From positions 1 through 48,556 of the IMG/VR virus record IMGVR_UViG_3300046009_010676: DNA of 48,556 bases; one strand, given 5' to 3'. The translations under genes and the position numbers were made by a program. Shown here piece by piece: positions 42,730 to 48,556 of this stretch (its first letter is position 1; every line of letters starts with the position of its first letter). This DNA is from a virus. The notes below the pieces were generated by a model. The model worked only from the letters and a program-made list of their open reading frames with translations, was not told where the DNA came from and did no database searches.

Positions 42730-43960
42730 TGCTCAGCTCTGGAAGATCTTCGTAAATTGGAGTAATAACACCCCTGTTAATGTCCCAATCAAGGAAGAAT
42801 CTGAAGTCGTGTCCGTGTCTATTCTTTCTAGACACCACCTCAATTAAATCTGTATTAGCATGCTTGTGAATAGCAATAGCCATATCTGCATCATACTCAA
42901 TTGCTTTTGACCATGCAACTTGGCTCATCATCGGAGGCTGCTTTTGGTCTGAGATATCATCTGCAGTTGCTGCAGTAATATCAATAATTGGAATTCCATT
43001 TGTAACAGCCAACAACTTAAAGTCTCTTGAGATATTTCTATTTCGCTCTACTTCAGAGTTGCTTCGCTTGTTATCATTAAATAATTGATGGTAATCTAAA
43101 ATTACTAAGTCTGGCTTATGCTGATCAATCTTTCCTTGAATTGTTGCTGGTGTTACTTCTCCAGCACCTTCATTAGAAACAAGGATAAAGCTGTTCTTGC
43201 CTTCAGTCTTTTTCTTTCCCCAAGTTTTAAAATCATCAATGTTGATGTCACCTTTTGAAAGGTCGCTTGCTCTAAACAATCCAGAACCAAGCATTGTATA
43301 GATTCTGTCTCGCATATTTTCTGGTGCCATTTCAAGAGAAACAATCATAGGCTTAAAGCCTTGCTCCCAAGCTTTGCATGCTAAGTATGATGTGAACCAA
43401 GTCTTACCACGTCCTGGCCAGCCAATAGCGACGATAAGGTGTCCTGGAGCCATTCCTGTTGGGTAAGCTTTATCAATGGCTTCAAATCCAGTTAGGATTC
43501 CTGGACTACCGCCCATTGCCAATGATCTAGTTCTTACTGACTCGTAGTGTCTTTCTGCTGAATCTAAATCTGTTATATCTAAATCTTTTACGTTATTAGT
43601 ATATCTGCTTAGGTTTGCTAACTGTGACTGCATTGTACCAAGAACCCTAGAAGGAGCATCATCCTTCAAAGAGGAGCCAGCTTGAAGAAGAATGGTCTTT
43701 AGTTTGTTGCCAACAAATTCATTTTTAAGTTTATCTAAATAGTATCCAGTCTCGCCTTTAGTTTCAACTGGCTCAAAGTCTTTGAACTTATCTTGAAGAA
43801 TAGTTGCTTCTGGTACAGCTCTAAACTTATAATAATATGACTTAAGGCCTTCCCAAATATCTTTATGAGAAACGAATAGGTCGTCTGAGTTATCTGCAAG
43901 TATGGTGCTGATATCTTTGTTCTTGCATACCGCTGAGATTAGCTCGGCTTCTGTATTCAT
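42710..43960 (-). CDS. dnaB: Replicative DNA helicase (DnaB-like)
   Basis: 416 residues. N-terminal helical domain (AVCKNKDISTILADNSDDLF), ATPase with Walker A IVAIGWPGRGKTWFTSYLAC, SLEMAPENMRDRIYTM (H1a), PDLVILDYHQLF (Walker B), ITAATADDISDQKQPPMMSQ (H3) and KNRHGHDFRFFLDWD arginine finger. Unwinds DNA 5'-3' ahead of the DnaE polymerase. Confidence 0.95.
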   Translation of the reverse strand: MNTEAELISAVCKNKDISTILADNSDDLFVSHKDIWEGLKSYYYKFRAVPEATILQDKFKDFEPVETKGETGYYLDKLKNEFVGNKLKTILLQAGSSLKDDAPSRVLGTMQSQLANLSRYTNNVKDLDITDLDSAERHYESVRTRSLAMGGSPGILTGFEAIDKAYPTGMAPGHLIVAIGWPGRGKTWFTSYLACKAWEQGFKPMIVSLEMAPENMRDRIYTMLGSGLFRASDLSKGDINIDDFKTWGKKKTEGKNSFILVSNEGAGEVTPATIQGKIDQHKPDLVILDYHQLFNDNKRSNSEVERNRNISRDFKLLAVTNGIPIIDITAATADDISDQKQPPMMSQVAWSKAIEYDADMAIAIHKHANTDLIEVVSRKNRHGHDFRFFLDWDINRGVITPIYEDLPELSNDSSKH

Positions 43961-44274
43961 TCATTACCCTCAATCATTTTTTTTGTTTCTTGCAACAGAC
44001 GGCTTCTGTTGGCTTTGTCTTCTTTAATCTGCATCATCATGTCTTCTATTCTTTCAAAGTTGTTATAGAAAAAATTAAGCGGGTGCCTATTCTTTCCAGT
44101 CTCAAAATAATAGTACAAAACATCCTTTGCACGATCGAACCCTATGCTGTCAATCACATCTTGCATAGCCCACTTTTCTTTATATCTATTAATTGTTGGC
44201 TTTGAACTGTATAGGCCTTCATATAGATTTGAATATAAAGATAGCAGGATATAGGGTTCCTTATTTACTGCCAC
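43957..44274 (-). CDS. Hypothetical protein next to DnaB, possible helicase partner
   Basis: 105 residues, helical (PYILLSLYSNLYEGLYSSKP, MQDVIDSIGFDRAKDVLYYY, IEDMMMQIKEDKANRSRLLQ). GTG start; ATGA overlap with dnaB. Gene position and the 'Y-x-x-x-T-G-K-x-x-H-P' motif are like those of actinophage proteins adjacent to DnaB. A loader role is possible but unproven. Confidence 0.65.
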   Translation of the reverse strand: MAVNKEPYILLSLYSNLYEGLYSSKPTINRYKEKWAMQDVIDSIGFDRAKDVLYYYFETGKNRHPLNFFYNNFERIEDMMMQIKEDKANRSRLLQETKKMIEGNE

Positions 44275-44470
44275 GCAATTCCTCTTCTACTTCTTGAGTC
44301 TTTTGAATGAGCTTGTCTTCAACAAACTTATACACTCTATCTGCTGCTGCATCTACTGTTTCGCCGTCTCTAACAAAATCGTCTACGCCGATACCAATTT
44401 TAATGCTTTCGAAGTTACCTAAGTTACGTGTAAAAGATAGATCAACTCTAACCTGAGTTCCCTTTTCCAT
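44261..44470 (-). CDS. Hypothetical protein
   Basis: 69 residues. TQVRVDLSFTRNLGNFESIK with IGIGVDDFVRDGETVDAAAD then RVYKFVEDKLIQKTQEVEEE, a beta hairpin plus long helix. The 'V-x-L-x-x-T-x-N-L-G-N-F-E-x-I-K-I-x-x-G-V' pattern is widespread among phage proteins. TAATG overlap with upstream Zn finger. Confidence 0.7.
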   Translation of the reverse strand: MEKGTQVRVDLSFTRNLGNFESIKIGIGVDDFVRDGETVDAAADRVYKFVEDKLIQKTQEVEEELRGSK

Positions 44471-44592
44471 TAGTGCTCCGCCTTTCTATGTCTGCTTAAA
44501 GTGTCGTGGGCAAAAATGCCCCAACGCACTACCAATTCTTTCTTACATATTTCACATACTACAACTCTTGCTGGGGTTACTCTGCTTTCCAT
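44470..44592 (-). CDS. 40-residue C2H2 zinc-finger protein
   Basis: Reads MESRVTPARVVVCEICKKEL with VVRWGIFAHDTLSRHRKAEH: C-E-I-C...H-x4-RH-x4-H, a typical single C2H2-like finger. ATG overlaps the upstream gene (16 nt) and its TAA overlaps the next ATG (TAATG at 44468-44472). Not among longer ORFs but strongly supported by coupling. Confidence 0.7.
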   Translation of the reverse strand: MESRVTPARVVVCEICKKELVVRWGIFAHDTLSRHRKAEH

Positions 44593-45059
44593 ACTGGCAC
44601 AAAGTTCCCTTCTGTTGTCTTAGTATACAATATAGTGTTGTGTTTGAGAAGAGCCCTCATTTCATTTCTTGAAGGCATGTTATTAGAATACCCTGATTCT
44701 AATATAAACTCATGAATGTCCATAATGTCCGATTCACTATACATAAACTTATACCATGTGCTATCTGGATTACCTATTGGATATACTTTTTGAGGATATC
44801 TTATCTTCCCGTCCAAAATATAATCTTCTATAGTAACCTTATGCTTGCCAAGCATTTGAGCTACTTGACTAGTTGAATATGCATTCTCCATAGTTTTTAA
44901 AACTTGTGAATAAGAATACATAAGTCTTTTTTTATCTGGATAGCACCAAGCAACCATTTGGTCTTTAGATCTTGAATGACTTAATACTTTATGTATCTTG
45001 TTATTTAAGAAGAAATACCGAATGCTTTTAGCTGATTGTTTTCTCTTTTTTCTATCCAT
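44577..45059 (-). CDS. HTH DNA-binding protein (MerR/excisionase-like)
   Basis: 160 residues. Basic start (MDRKKRKQSAKSIRYFFLNN), then AYSTSQVAQMLGKHKVTIED with YILDGKIRYPQKVYPIG, a winged HTH of MerR/Xis type including the wing Pro. Then DIMDIHEFILESGYSNNMPS. Found by me as a regular neighbour of actinophage replication genes. Probably a regulator of replication or late genes. Confidence 0.75.
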   Translation of the reverse strand: MDRKKRKQSAKSIRYFFLNNKIHKVLSHSRSKDQMVAWCYPDKKRLMYSYSQVLKTMENAYSTSQVAQMLGKHKVTIEDYILDGKIRYPQKVYPIGNPDSTWYKFMYSESDIMDIHEFILESGYSNNMPSRNEMRALLKHNTILYTKTTEGNFVPVWKAE

Positions 45060-45193
45060 TTACCTAGTGCACTCGTATCCTTATTAATCATCCATCTTTT
45101 ACCGCACATCATGCAGAAAAGCTCTACGTGTAGTTTTTGCGAAAATACTCTATCTACAAAAACTCTCCCCTGACACTTATTACATTTCATCAT
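45005..45193 (-). CDS. Small zinc-ribbon protein
   Basis: 62 residues. MKCNKCQGRVFVDRVFSQKL and LFCMMCGKRWMINKDTSALG: two CxxC pairs and a basic tail. This is a classic zinc ribbon frequently seen in actinophage early regions. ATGA overlap with metallophosphoesterase; overlaps the HTH gene by 55 nt. Confidence 0.75.
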   Translation of the reverse strand: MMKCNKCQGRVFVDRVFSQKLHVELFCMMCGKRWMINKDTSALGKWIEKRENNQLKAFGISS

Positions 45194-45990
45194 AGCGTAA
45201 ATAGCTTCCCATCAACAACACATGAGTAATCTGGTGCCACATGAATCATTTGAATATGTGGGTAGTCATTTACAATATGTGCAATAGCAAAACCTTTTTG
45301 CCAATCATGATGCTGCATGTACTTCATTCCTGGACCCTTTTCATCGCACATGTGACCAAGTTCATAGCCACGAAGAGTTTCCCCCTCGCCATTATTTCTT
45401 AATTCATACGTAACTAAGTGGGAAGCAATTCTATGAGAGTGCCCTCTAATTAAAGAAATTTGAAGATCTTCCATATCTTTTCGGACTGATCCTGTTGATG
45501 CAATAGAAAGACCATGATGAACATGGATGTCTCCAAAGCGTCGCTTAGGCAATTCATTATAATGGATGTACTCATAACCTAAAGAATCTAATCCCCATAA
45601 AGCTTCTGGAGTAACCTCATTAATATAATCTGGAAGCTTTGCATCTACGTAGTTAAAAATTCTAACATCGTGGTTTCCAAGAGCAGAAAATAGCTGGGCT
45701 TCTGGTAGCATCTCTCTAGTCTTAGTATAAAAATCTCTTGCTCCTTTTGCTTCATGTCGCATCATTGGAACAATTAAATCTCGGCTATCTGTCTTATGAA
45801 GATTCAAAAATTCTGCTGAACGGCCTTCTGTATATTTGCTATAGCATGCTTGATCATCTGTGTCTCCAAGGTAGTCAACGACATCTGGTTTAAACCACTT
45901 CATGACTTTAAACCAAAGCGCAATCATCTTATCATCTTGATACGGAAATTGTTGATCGGATGATATCATCCACTTTAAATCGTTGCTCAT
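45190..45990 (-). CDS. Calcineurin-like metallophosphoesterase
   Basis: 266 residues. Motifs in order: SSDQQFPYQDD (first ligand Asp, His replaced by Gln), VVDYLGDTDD (G-D-x-x-D), ALGNHDVR (G-N-H-D), HVHHGLS and IRGHSHRIAS (G-H-x-H). Metal ligands essentially complete except H in block I. Phage members are nucleases or phosphatases. First gene after the replication promoter; AAGGG in leader. Confidence 0.85.
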   Translation of the reverse strand: MSNDLKWMISSDQQFPYQDDKMIALWFKVMKWFKPDVVDYLGDTDDQACYSKYTEGRSAEFLNLHKTDSRDLIVPMMRHEAKGARDFYTKTREMLPEAQLFSALGNHDVRIFNYVDAKLPDYINEVTPEALWGLDSLGYEYIHYNELPKRRFGDIHVHHGLSIASTGSVRKDMEDLQISLIRGHSHRIASHLVTYELRNNGEGETLRGYELGHMCDEKGPGMKYMQHHDWQKGFAIAHIVNDYPHIQMIHVAPDYSCVVDGKLFTL

Positions 45991-46011
45991 TAAAACCCTT
46001 AATATATATAA

Positions 46012-46031
46012 AAGCCACGATATCGTGGCTT
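46012..46031 (-). promoter_or_regulatory. Perfect 20-bp palindrome in leader of replication operon
   Basis: Two perfect 10-bp arms (AAGCCACGAT / ATCGTGGCTT) with no spacer, positioned 12-32 nt downstream of the -10 and just before TTTTATATAT. Could be an operator for a dimeric repressor or, as RNA, an attenuator or terminator stem with a U-rich tail. An operator is favoured because the arms meet without a loop. Confidence 0.7.
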
Positions 46032-46043
46032 AATGTTATAGCA

Positions 46044-46071
46044 ATTGTAACATATTAAATCAATGTGTCAA
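46044..46071 (-). promoter_or_regulatory. Promoter of the replication operon
   Basis: TTGACA (46066-46071), 16-nt spacer, TACAAT (46044-46049) on the minus strand, in the 89-nt gap between the structural end and metallophosphoesterase. It would start a long leftward transcript through the whole replication block. Confidence 0.75.
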
Positions 46072-46079
46072 TAGATAGT

Positions 46080-46502
46080 TTACGGTGTAGTTATAATCTT
46101 TTTACCTGCACTCATCCAGTGAAAGTTAATTGCACCAGATATACTTTTTTCAGCAAATACATTTAGCTTTGTGTTCGCTGAATTACCAGATATGGACCAT
46201 CTAATATTGTTAGTCTTTGGGTCCTGCAATCTGGGTGTTGCAACGACATAGGCAACTTCATAATCTGCTCCCCATCCTAGCTCTATTTCAATTGTATTTA
46301 CCTTACCACCAGTTAATCCATTTTCAAAAGTTACAACTCCAGCTTTTAAATGCATTACAGCTAAACTAGTTATGCTATTTGCAGTAGTTGTGCTTAGGTT
46401 ATAAGACTCATCAGACTTAAGCTTAATGTTATCTATTTGTGTTTGAAGATCCTGTAACTTCTTGGGATCTACTGGCTCACCATCTTGAAACGTTACAGTC
46501 AA
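46080..46502 (-). CDS. Minor structural or fibre-associated protein
   Basis: 140 residues. Coiled-coil N-terminus (VDPKKLQDLQTQIDNIKLKS) followed by a beta-rich domain with AGVVTFENGLTGGKVNTIEI, YEVAYVVATPRLQDPKTNNI and AINFHWMSAGKKIITTP. The final 'h-x-F-x-W-x-x-x-G' and 'V-A-T-P' pattern is like H-type lectin-like and phage baseplate or tail-fibre tip domains. TTG start; role inferred from position. Confidence 0.65.
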   Translation of the reverse strand: MTVTFQDGEPVDPKKLQDLQTQIDNIKLKSDESYNLSTTTANSITSLAVMHLKAGVVTFENGLTGGKVNTIEIELGWGADYEVAYVVATPRLQDPKTNNIRWSISGNSANTKLNVFAEKSISGAINFHWMSAGKKIITTP

Positions 46503-46691
46503 TTAAATACTCCCTAGCTTTGACTCAATTTCATTTGAGTATTCTTCTAATGCTTTTTCTCTATCATTTTTTTCGTTTGTAATAAAAGTCAACTCAGCTC
46601 TTAGCATTGCAATTTGCAATTCATAATTAGCGGCTAGCTGACCAATTCTTTCCTGCATAGCAGTAATAATAAGTTCTTCTTTGCTTTGCAC
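46503..46691 (-). CDS. Short coiled-coil protein
   Basis: 62 residues, a continuous helix (MQERIGQLAANYELQIAMLR, TNEKNDREKALEEYSNEIES) with heptad hydrophobics. GTG start. Abuts the fibre-associated gene. Such proteins are common beside tail genes; function unknown. Confidence 0.6.
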   Translation of the reverse strand: MQSKEELIITAMQERIGQLAANYELQIAMLRAELTFITNEKNDREKALEEYSNEIESKLGSI

Positions 46692-46699
46692 CTATTTAG

Positions 46700-46918
46700 C
46701 TACCTAACTAATTCTAGTTCTGCAGCAAGGGCGGCAACTTTTGTGTTAACCGTATCAAGCTGAGCATTTAGCTGAGCTAGATTTTCTGCAGAAGGGGCCG
46801 ATAAAGACTCTTCTTCAATAATTGATAGCTCTGTATTATACTTAGTATAAGATAGATTTCTTAAATGAGTAATAATAACAGTTACTTTTTCTTCATTGCT
46901 CAATGCATAATCTGACAT
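46700..46918 (-). CDS. Short coiled-coil protein
   Basis: 72 residues. LSNEEKVTVIITHLRNLSYT then SLSAPSAENLAQLNAQLDTV and NTKVAALAAELELVR, two helices with heptads. Classic GGAGG ribosome site and its own extended -10 promoter. Similar small proteins follow tail genes in many actinophages. Confidence 0.65.
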   Translation of the reverse strand: MSDYALSNEEKVTVIITHLRNLSYTKYNTELSIIEEESLSAPSAENLAQLNAQLDTVNTKVAALAAELELVR

Positions 46919-46943
46919 TTTAAACCTCCATGTTTATTATATT

Positions 46944-46952
46944 ATTATACCA
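46944..46952 (-). promoter_or_regulatory. Extended -10 promoter
   Basis: TGGTATAAT on the minus strand between 46953 and 46918; a leader of about 18 nt carries GGAGG before the coiled-coil gene. No good -35. Confidence 0.5.
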
Positions 46953-47189
46953 TTACCATTTGCCTACTGGGCAAACGGCTAATTTCAGCTTTGTTTTAGC
47001 TGCCATAAAGCATCCACACTCAGAACATGTCTTAGTTGTTTGATTAAATAAAGGACACTCCTGACAAATAGAGTATCTGCTATCAGCAACATCTTTTTCT
47101 GCATACTCTGTTTTAGGATCTAAAAAATCCCATGGCTTAACCCCGTCAGAATTAACCAAATTTTTCATTTGCTGCCACTTGCTAGCCAC
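46953..47189 (-). CDS. DUF6171-like Cys-rich protein
   Basis: 78 residues. KPWDFLDPKTEYAEKDVADS then RYSICQECPLFNQTTKTCSE with CGCFMAAKTKLKLAVCPVGK and W: six or seven Cys in the order C-x2-C...C-x2-C-G-C...C, ending P-x-G-K-W. This is the small family common in tailed phages near tail and neck genes; it binds Zn or Fe-S. GTG start overlapping the upstream stop. Confidence 0.8.
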   Translation of the reverse strand: MASKWQQMKNLVNSDGVKPWDFLDPKTEYAEKDVADSRYSICQECPLFNQTTKTCSECGCFMAAKTKLKLAVCPVGKW

Positions 47190-47421
47190 GATTTTCTACC
47201 TTTTCAAAATTATACCCGTTCCAAAAATAACCTTTCCCTGGTACTGGAAGATCTGGGATGTCAATTTCTAAATCTTCCATGTCTAAAAGTGTTGGGTTGC
47301 TTGAAAGCGCTGACCTAAGTAAGAATGTCTCTTCTGTACCAGTTGGTATATTAAACCAACCAGCAAATTCTCCTTCGATCAAAACCATGTAGGTGCTTCC
47401 ACCTAAATCTAATTTATTCAT
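47182..47421 (-). CDS. Hypothetical beta-rich protein
   Basis: 79 residues, beta-rich (YMVLIEGEFAGWFNIPTGTE, LRSALSSNPTLLDMEDLEID, GKGYFWNGYNFEKVEN). AAAGG ribosome site, own promoter at 47444. It is in the tail-accessory block; function unknown. Confidence 0.65.
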   Translation of the reverse strand: MNKLDLGGSTYMVLIEGEFAGWFNIPTGTEETFLLRSALSSNPTLLDMEDLEIDIPDLPVPGKGYFWNGYNFEKVENRG

Positions 47422-47443
47422 ATATTACCTTTCGAGTTACTAT

Positions 47444-47471
47444 ATTCTATCATTTTATACCAGATTGTCAA
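47444..47471 (-). promoter_or_regulatory. Promoter of the tail-accessory genes
   Basis: TTGACA (47466-47471), 16-nt spacer, TAGAAT (47444-47449); about 15 nt of leader with AAAGG before the ATG at 47421. It directly follows the stop of the FFPPFF protein (47486). Confidence 0.65.
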
Positions 47472-47485
47472 TACTTAATATTTTA

Positions 47486-48556
47486 TTAAAACTCATCGCC
47501 CTGGAATGATGGGAAGAATGGTCCATCAAAGAACGGTGGGAAGAACGGTGGGAAGAACGGTGGGAAGAACGGTGGGAAGAATGGGTTAGCAGGGAAGCTA
47601 GGACCCTTAAAGGATGGGAAGAACGGTGGGAAGAATGGGAAGAACGGTGGGAAGAATGGGAAGAACGGTGGGAAGAACGGTGGGAAGAACGGTGGGAAGA
47701 ACGGTGGGAAGAATGGGAAGAACGGTGGGAAGAACGGTGGGAAGAATGGTGGGAAGAACGGTGGGAAGAATGGGAAGAACGGTGGGAAGAACGGTGTAGA
47801 GGCACATGTGTATGGATTAGATGTTCCAGTTGTGCAAACAGTTCTGATCCCTCCTACAAAAGAGGTCTGGTTGTTTGAATAAGGCCCACTTAAAGTACAA
47901 GATCCAGTATTATCATTAATTGTTCTGCACCACCATTGAGTTGATACGCAAGGGGTTTGACACGCAGGATATCCACTTGTGCTACATGCTGTAGAGTAGC
48001 CAGAACCGCTGCCGCTTATATTGCTAGACTGCTCGCTTTGTGAACATCCAGCACAGTTGCTATTAACGCTTGTTGTGCAGTACCATATGCTGCATGGTTC
48101 TGATTGAGAGGTTGCACATGGAGACCCAGCAGGACAGGTTCTAGTTCTAGTTCTAGTTCCATTAACACAGGCTCCCCAAAAATCCCAAGTACCGCATGCA
48201 TTATCAGAGGCAGTGTTACAAACACAGGTTGCACCACATGCTGGGTATCCGCTTGTGCTACATGATGTAGAGTATCCAGAACCGCCGCCACTAATATTAC
48301 TACTTTGTTCGGTTTGACTACAACTAGCGCAGTTCATGTTTGGGGTTGTAGTGCAGTACCATATGCTGCATGGTTCTGATTGAGAGGTTGCACATGGAGA
48401 CCCAGCAGGACAGGTTCTAGTTCTAGTTCTGACTCCATCAACACAAGCTCCATAAAAGCTCCATCCGCCACATGCATCATCTGCTGCTGTATTACAAACA
48501 CAGGTTGCACCACAAGATGGATATCCGCTTGTGCTACATGCTGTAGAGTAGCCTCT
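47486..48556 (-). CDS. Cys-rich thrombospondin-like repeat protein with FFPPFF tail (5' end missing)
   Basis: Open from the right window edge to 47486; no start inside. The ORF from Met at 48337 is only part, as the frame stays open to 48556. The visible protein has 92-residue repeats with CGTWDFWGACVNGTRTRTRT then CPAGSPCATSQSEPCSIWYC, matching the TSP1 layout (W-x-x-W-x-x-C...R-x-R-x-R-x-C...E-x-C). A Ser/Gly Cys-rich spacer (YSTSCSTSGYPACGATCVCN) intervenes. The last 80-90 residues are FFPPFFP repeats. Probably a tail-fibre or virion-surface adhesin, disulphide-rich outside the cell. Position before tail-accessory genes supports this. Confidence 0.75.
   Translation of the reverse strand, partial: RGYSTACSTSGYPSCGATCVCNTAADDACGGWSFYGACVDGVRTRTRTCPAGSPCATSQSEPCSIWYCTTTPNMNCASCSQTEQSSNISGGGSGYSTSCSTSGYPACGATCVCNTASDNACGTWDFWGACVNGTRTRTRTCPAGSPCATSQSEPCSIWYCTTSVNSNCAGCSQSEQSSNISGSGSGYSTACSTSGYPACQTPCVSTQWWCRTINDNTGSCTLSGPYSNNQTSFVGGIRTVCTTGTSNPYTCASTPFFPPFFPFFPPFFPPFFPPFFPPFFPFFPPFFPPFFPPFFPPFFPFFPPFFPFFPPFFPSFKGPSFPANPFFPPFFPPFFPPFFPPFFDGPFFPSFQGDEF
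47530..47798 (-). repeat. 12/15-bp-type repeat coding FFPPFF
   Basis: About 20 variants of GAACGGTGGGAA / GAATGGGAA units on the plus strand, encoding Phe-Phe-Pro(-Pro) runs on the minus strand, interrupted at about 47583-47620 by a non-repeat stretch (SFKGPSFPANP). Two unit lengths (9 and 12 bp) keep the frame. Slippage-prone. Confidence 0.9.
47970..48556 (-). repeat. 276-bp imperfect tandem repeat (92-residue domain)
   Basis: The same blocks recur 276 bp apart, e.g. AGTCTGTAGCACAAGC-type text at about 47978 and 48254, and the TSP1-like core at about 48090-48200 and 48364-48470. At least two units plus partial ones are visible, and the array continues past the right edge. Confidence 0.85.

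Noticed and set aside
47455-47807. RSSH-rich and VLPTVLP-rich ORFs plus a plus-strand RTVGRMG ORF over the FFPPFF repeat
   Set aside because: Alternative frames of a short in-frame repeat stay open automatically. The frame continuous with the Cys-rich protein is the real one.
1-48556. Integrase, excisionase or att sites indicating a temperate phage
   Set aside because: No integrase, ParAB or CI-like repressor was seen in this window. The HTH proteins are too generic to call, so lifestyle is left open.

Overview
The window is a 48.5 kb piece of a tailed-phage genome. Every convincing gene lies on the minus strand, so transcription runs from high to low coordinates. Genes are packed with 1-20 nt overlaps (ATGA, GTGA, TTGA and TAATG junctions). 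The DNA is AT-rich and TTG or GTG starts are common. A terminase pair, a complete replication set, a lysis module and five tRNAs identify a phage. An actinobacterial host is suggested by a WhiB-type iron-sulphur regulator, an AhpC/AhpD pair of mycobacterial type, an AKKAP-repeat DNA-binding tail and an actinobacterial-looking secreted protein. The low GC would fit a low-GC aquatic actinobacterium, but that is inference. Portal, capsid and most tail genes are not here and presumably lie beyond the right edge.

Layout in transcription order, right to left. 48.5-46.1 kb: end of the tail or fibre module, with a Cys-rich thrombospondin-like repeat protein ending in FFPPFF repeats, coiled-coil proteins and small accessory proteins. 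A consensus promoter followed by a 20-bp perfect palindrome (46.0 kb) opens the replication and recombination block (46-32.9 kb): metallophosphoesterase, HTH and Zn proteins, DnaB, DnaG-type primase, a gp32-like ssDNA-binding protein, DnaE polymerase, RecA, SSB, Cas4-like nuclease, RuvC-like resolvase and a mini HTH protein. 32.8-30.3 kb: terminase small and large subunits. 30.3-28.5 kb: four tRNAs interleaved with an AhpC-AhpD peroxidase operon. 28.5-21.8 kb: metabolic and modification genes, namely an IMPDH/GMP-reductase-like enzyme, an APS-kinase/nucleotidyltransferase fusion, DUF2061, a flavin-dependent halogenase, an SGNH-hydrolase-like protein and a NodU/CmcH-type carbamoyltransferase. 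21.8-17.5 kb: nuclease, FmdB-like protein, secreted PA14 protein, two membrane proteins, a lipoprotein and an amidase or peptidase endolysin. 17.5-10.3 kb: a 2OG oxygenase, WhiB, a proteasome-like Ntn hydrolase, secreted subtilase, thioredoxin, a secreted Ala-rich protein, a cupin and a histone-H1-like protein. 10.2-7.9 kb: a Dps/ferritin-like protein, a radical SAM enzyme and a string of mini-proteins, three of which begin with a HypB-like C-x-x-C-G-C motif. 7.8-0.1 kb: four Fe(II)/2-oxoglutarate oxygenase-type genes, three sulfotransferase-like genes, a GroES, an SsuD-like flavin monooxygenase and several mini-proteins.

The most notable themes are these. First, a sulphur and oxidation set: three sulfotransferases, an APS-kinase fusion, an SsuD-like monooxygenase and six 2OG/cupin oxygenases. 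Second, peroxide and iron management: AhpC, AhpD, thioredoxin and a Dps-like protein. Third, the radical SAM and CxxCGC mini-protein cluster. Fourth, a recurring promoter layout in which the -10 box ends only 6-8 nt before the start codon, predicting leaderless mRNAs. Many short genes were found by reading overlaps by hand; their start-stop coupling is the main support. All family names come from motif recognition without database searches.
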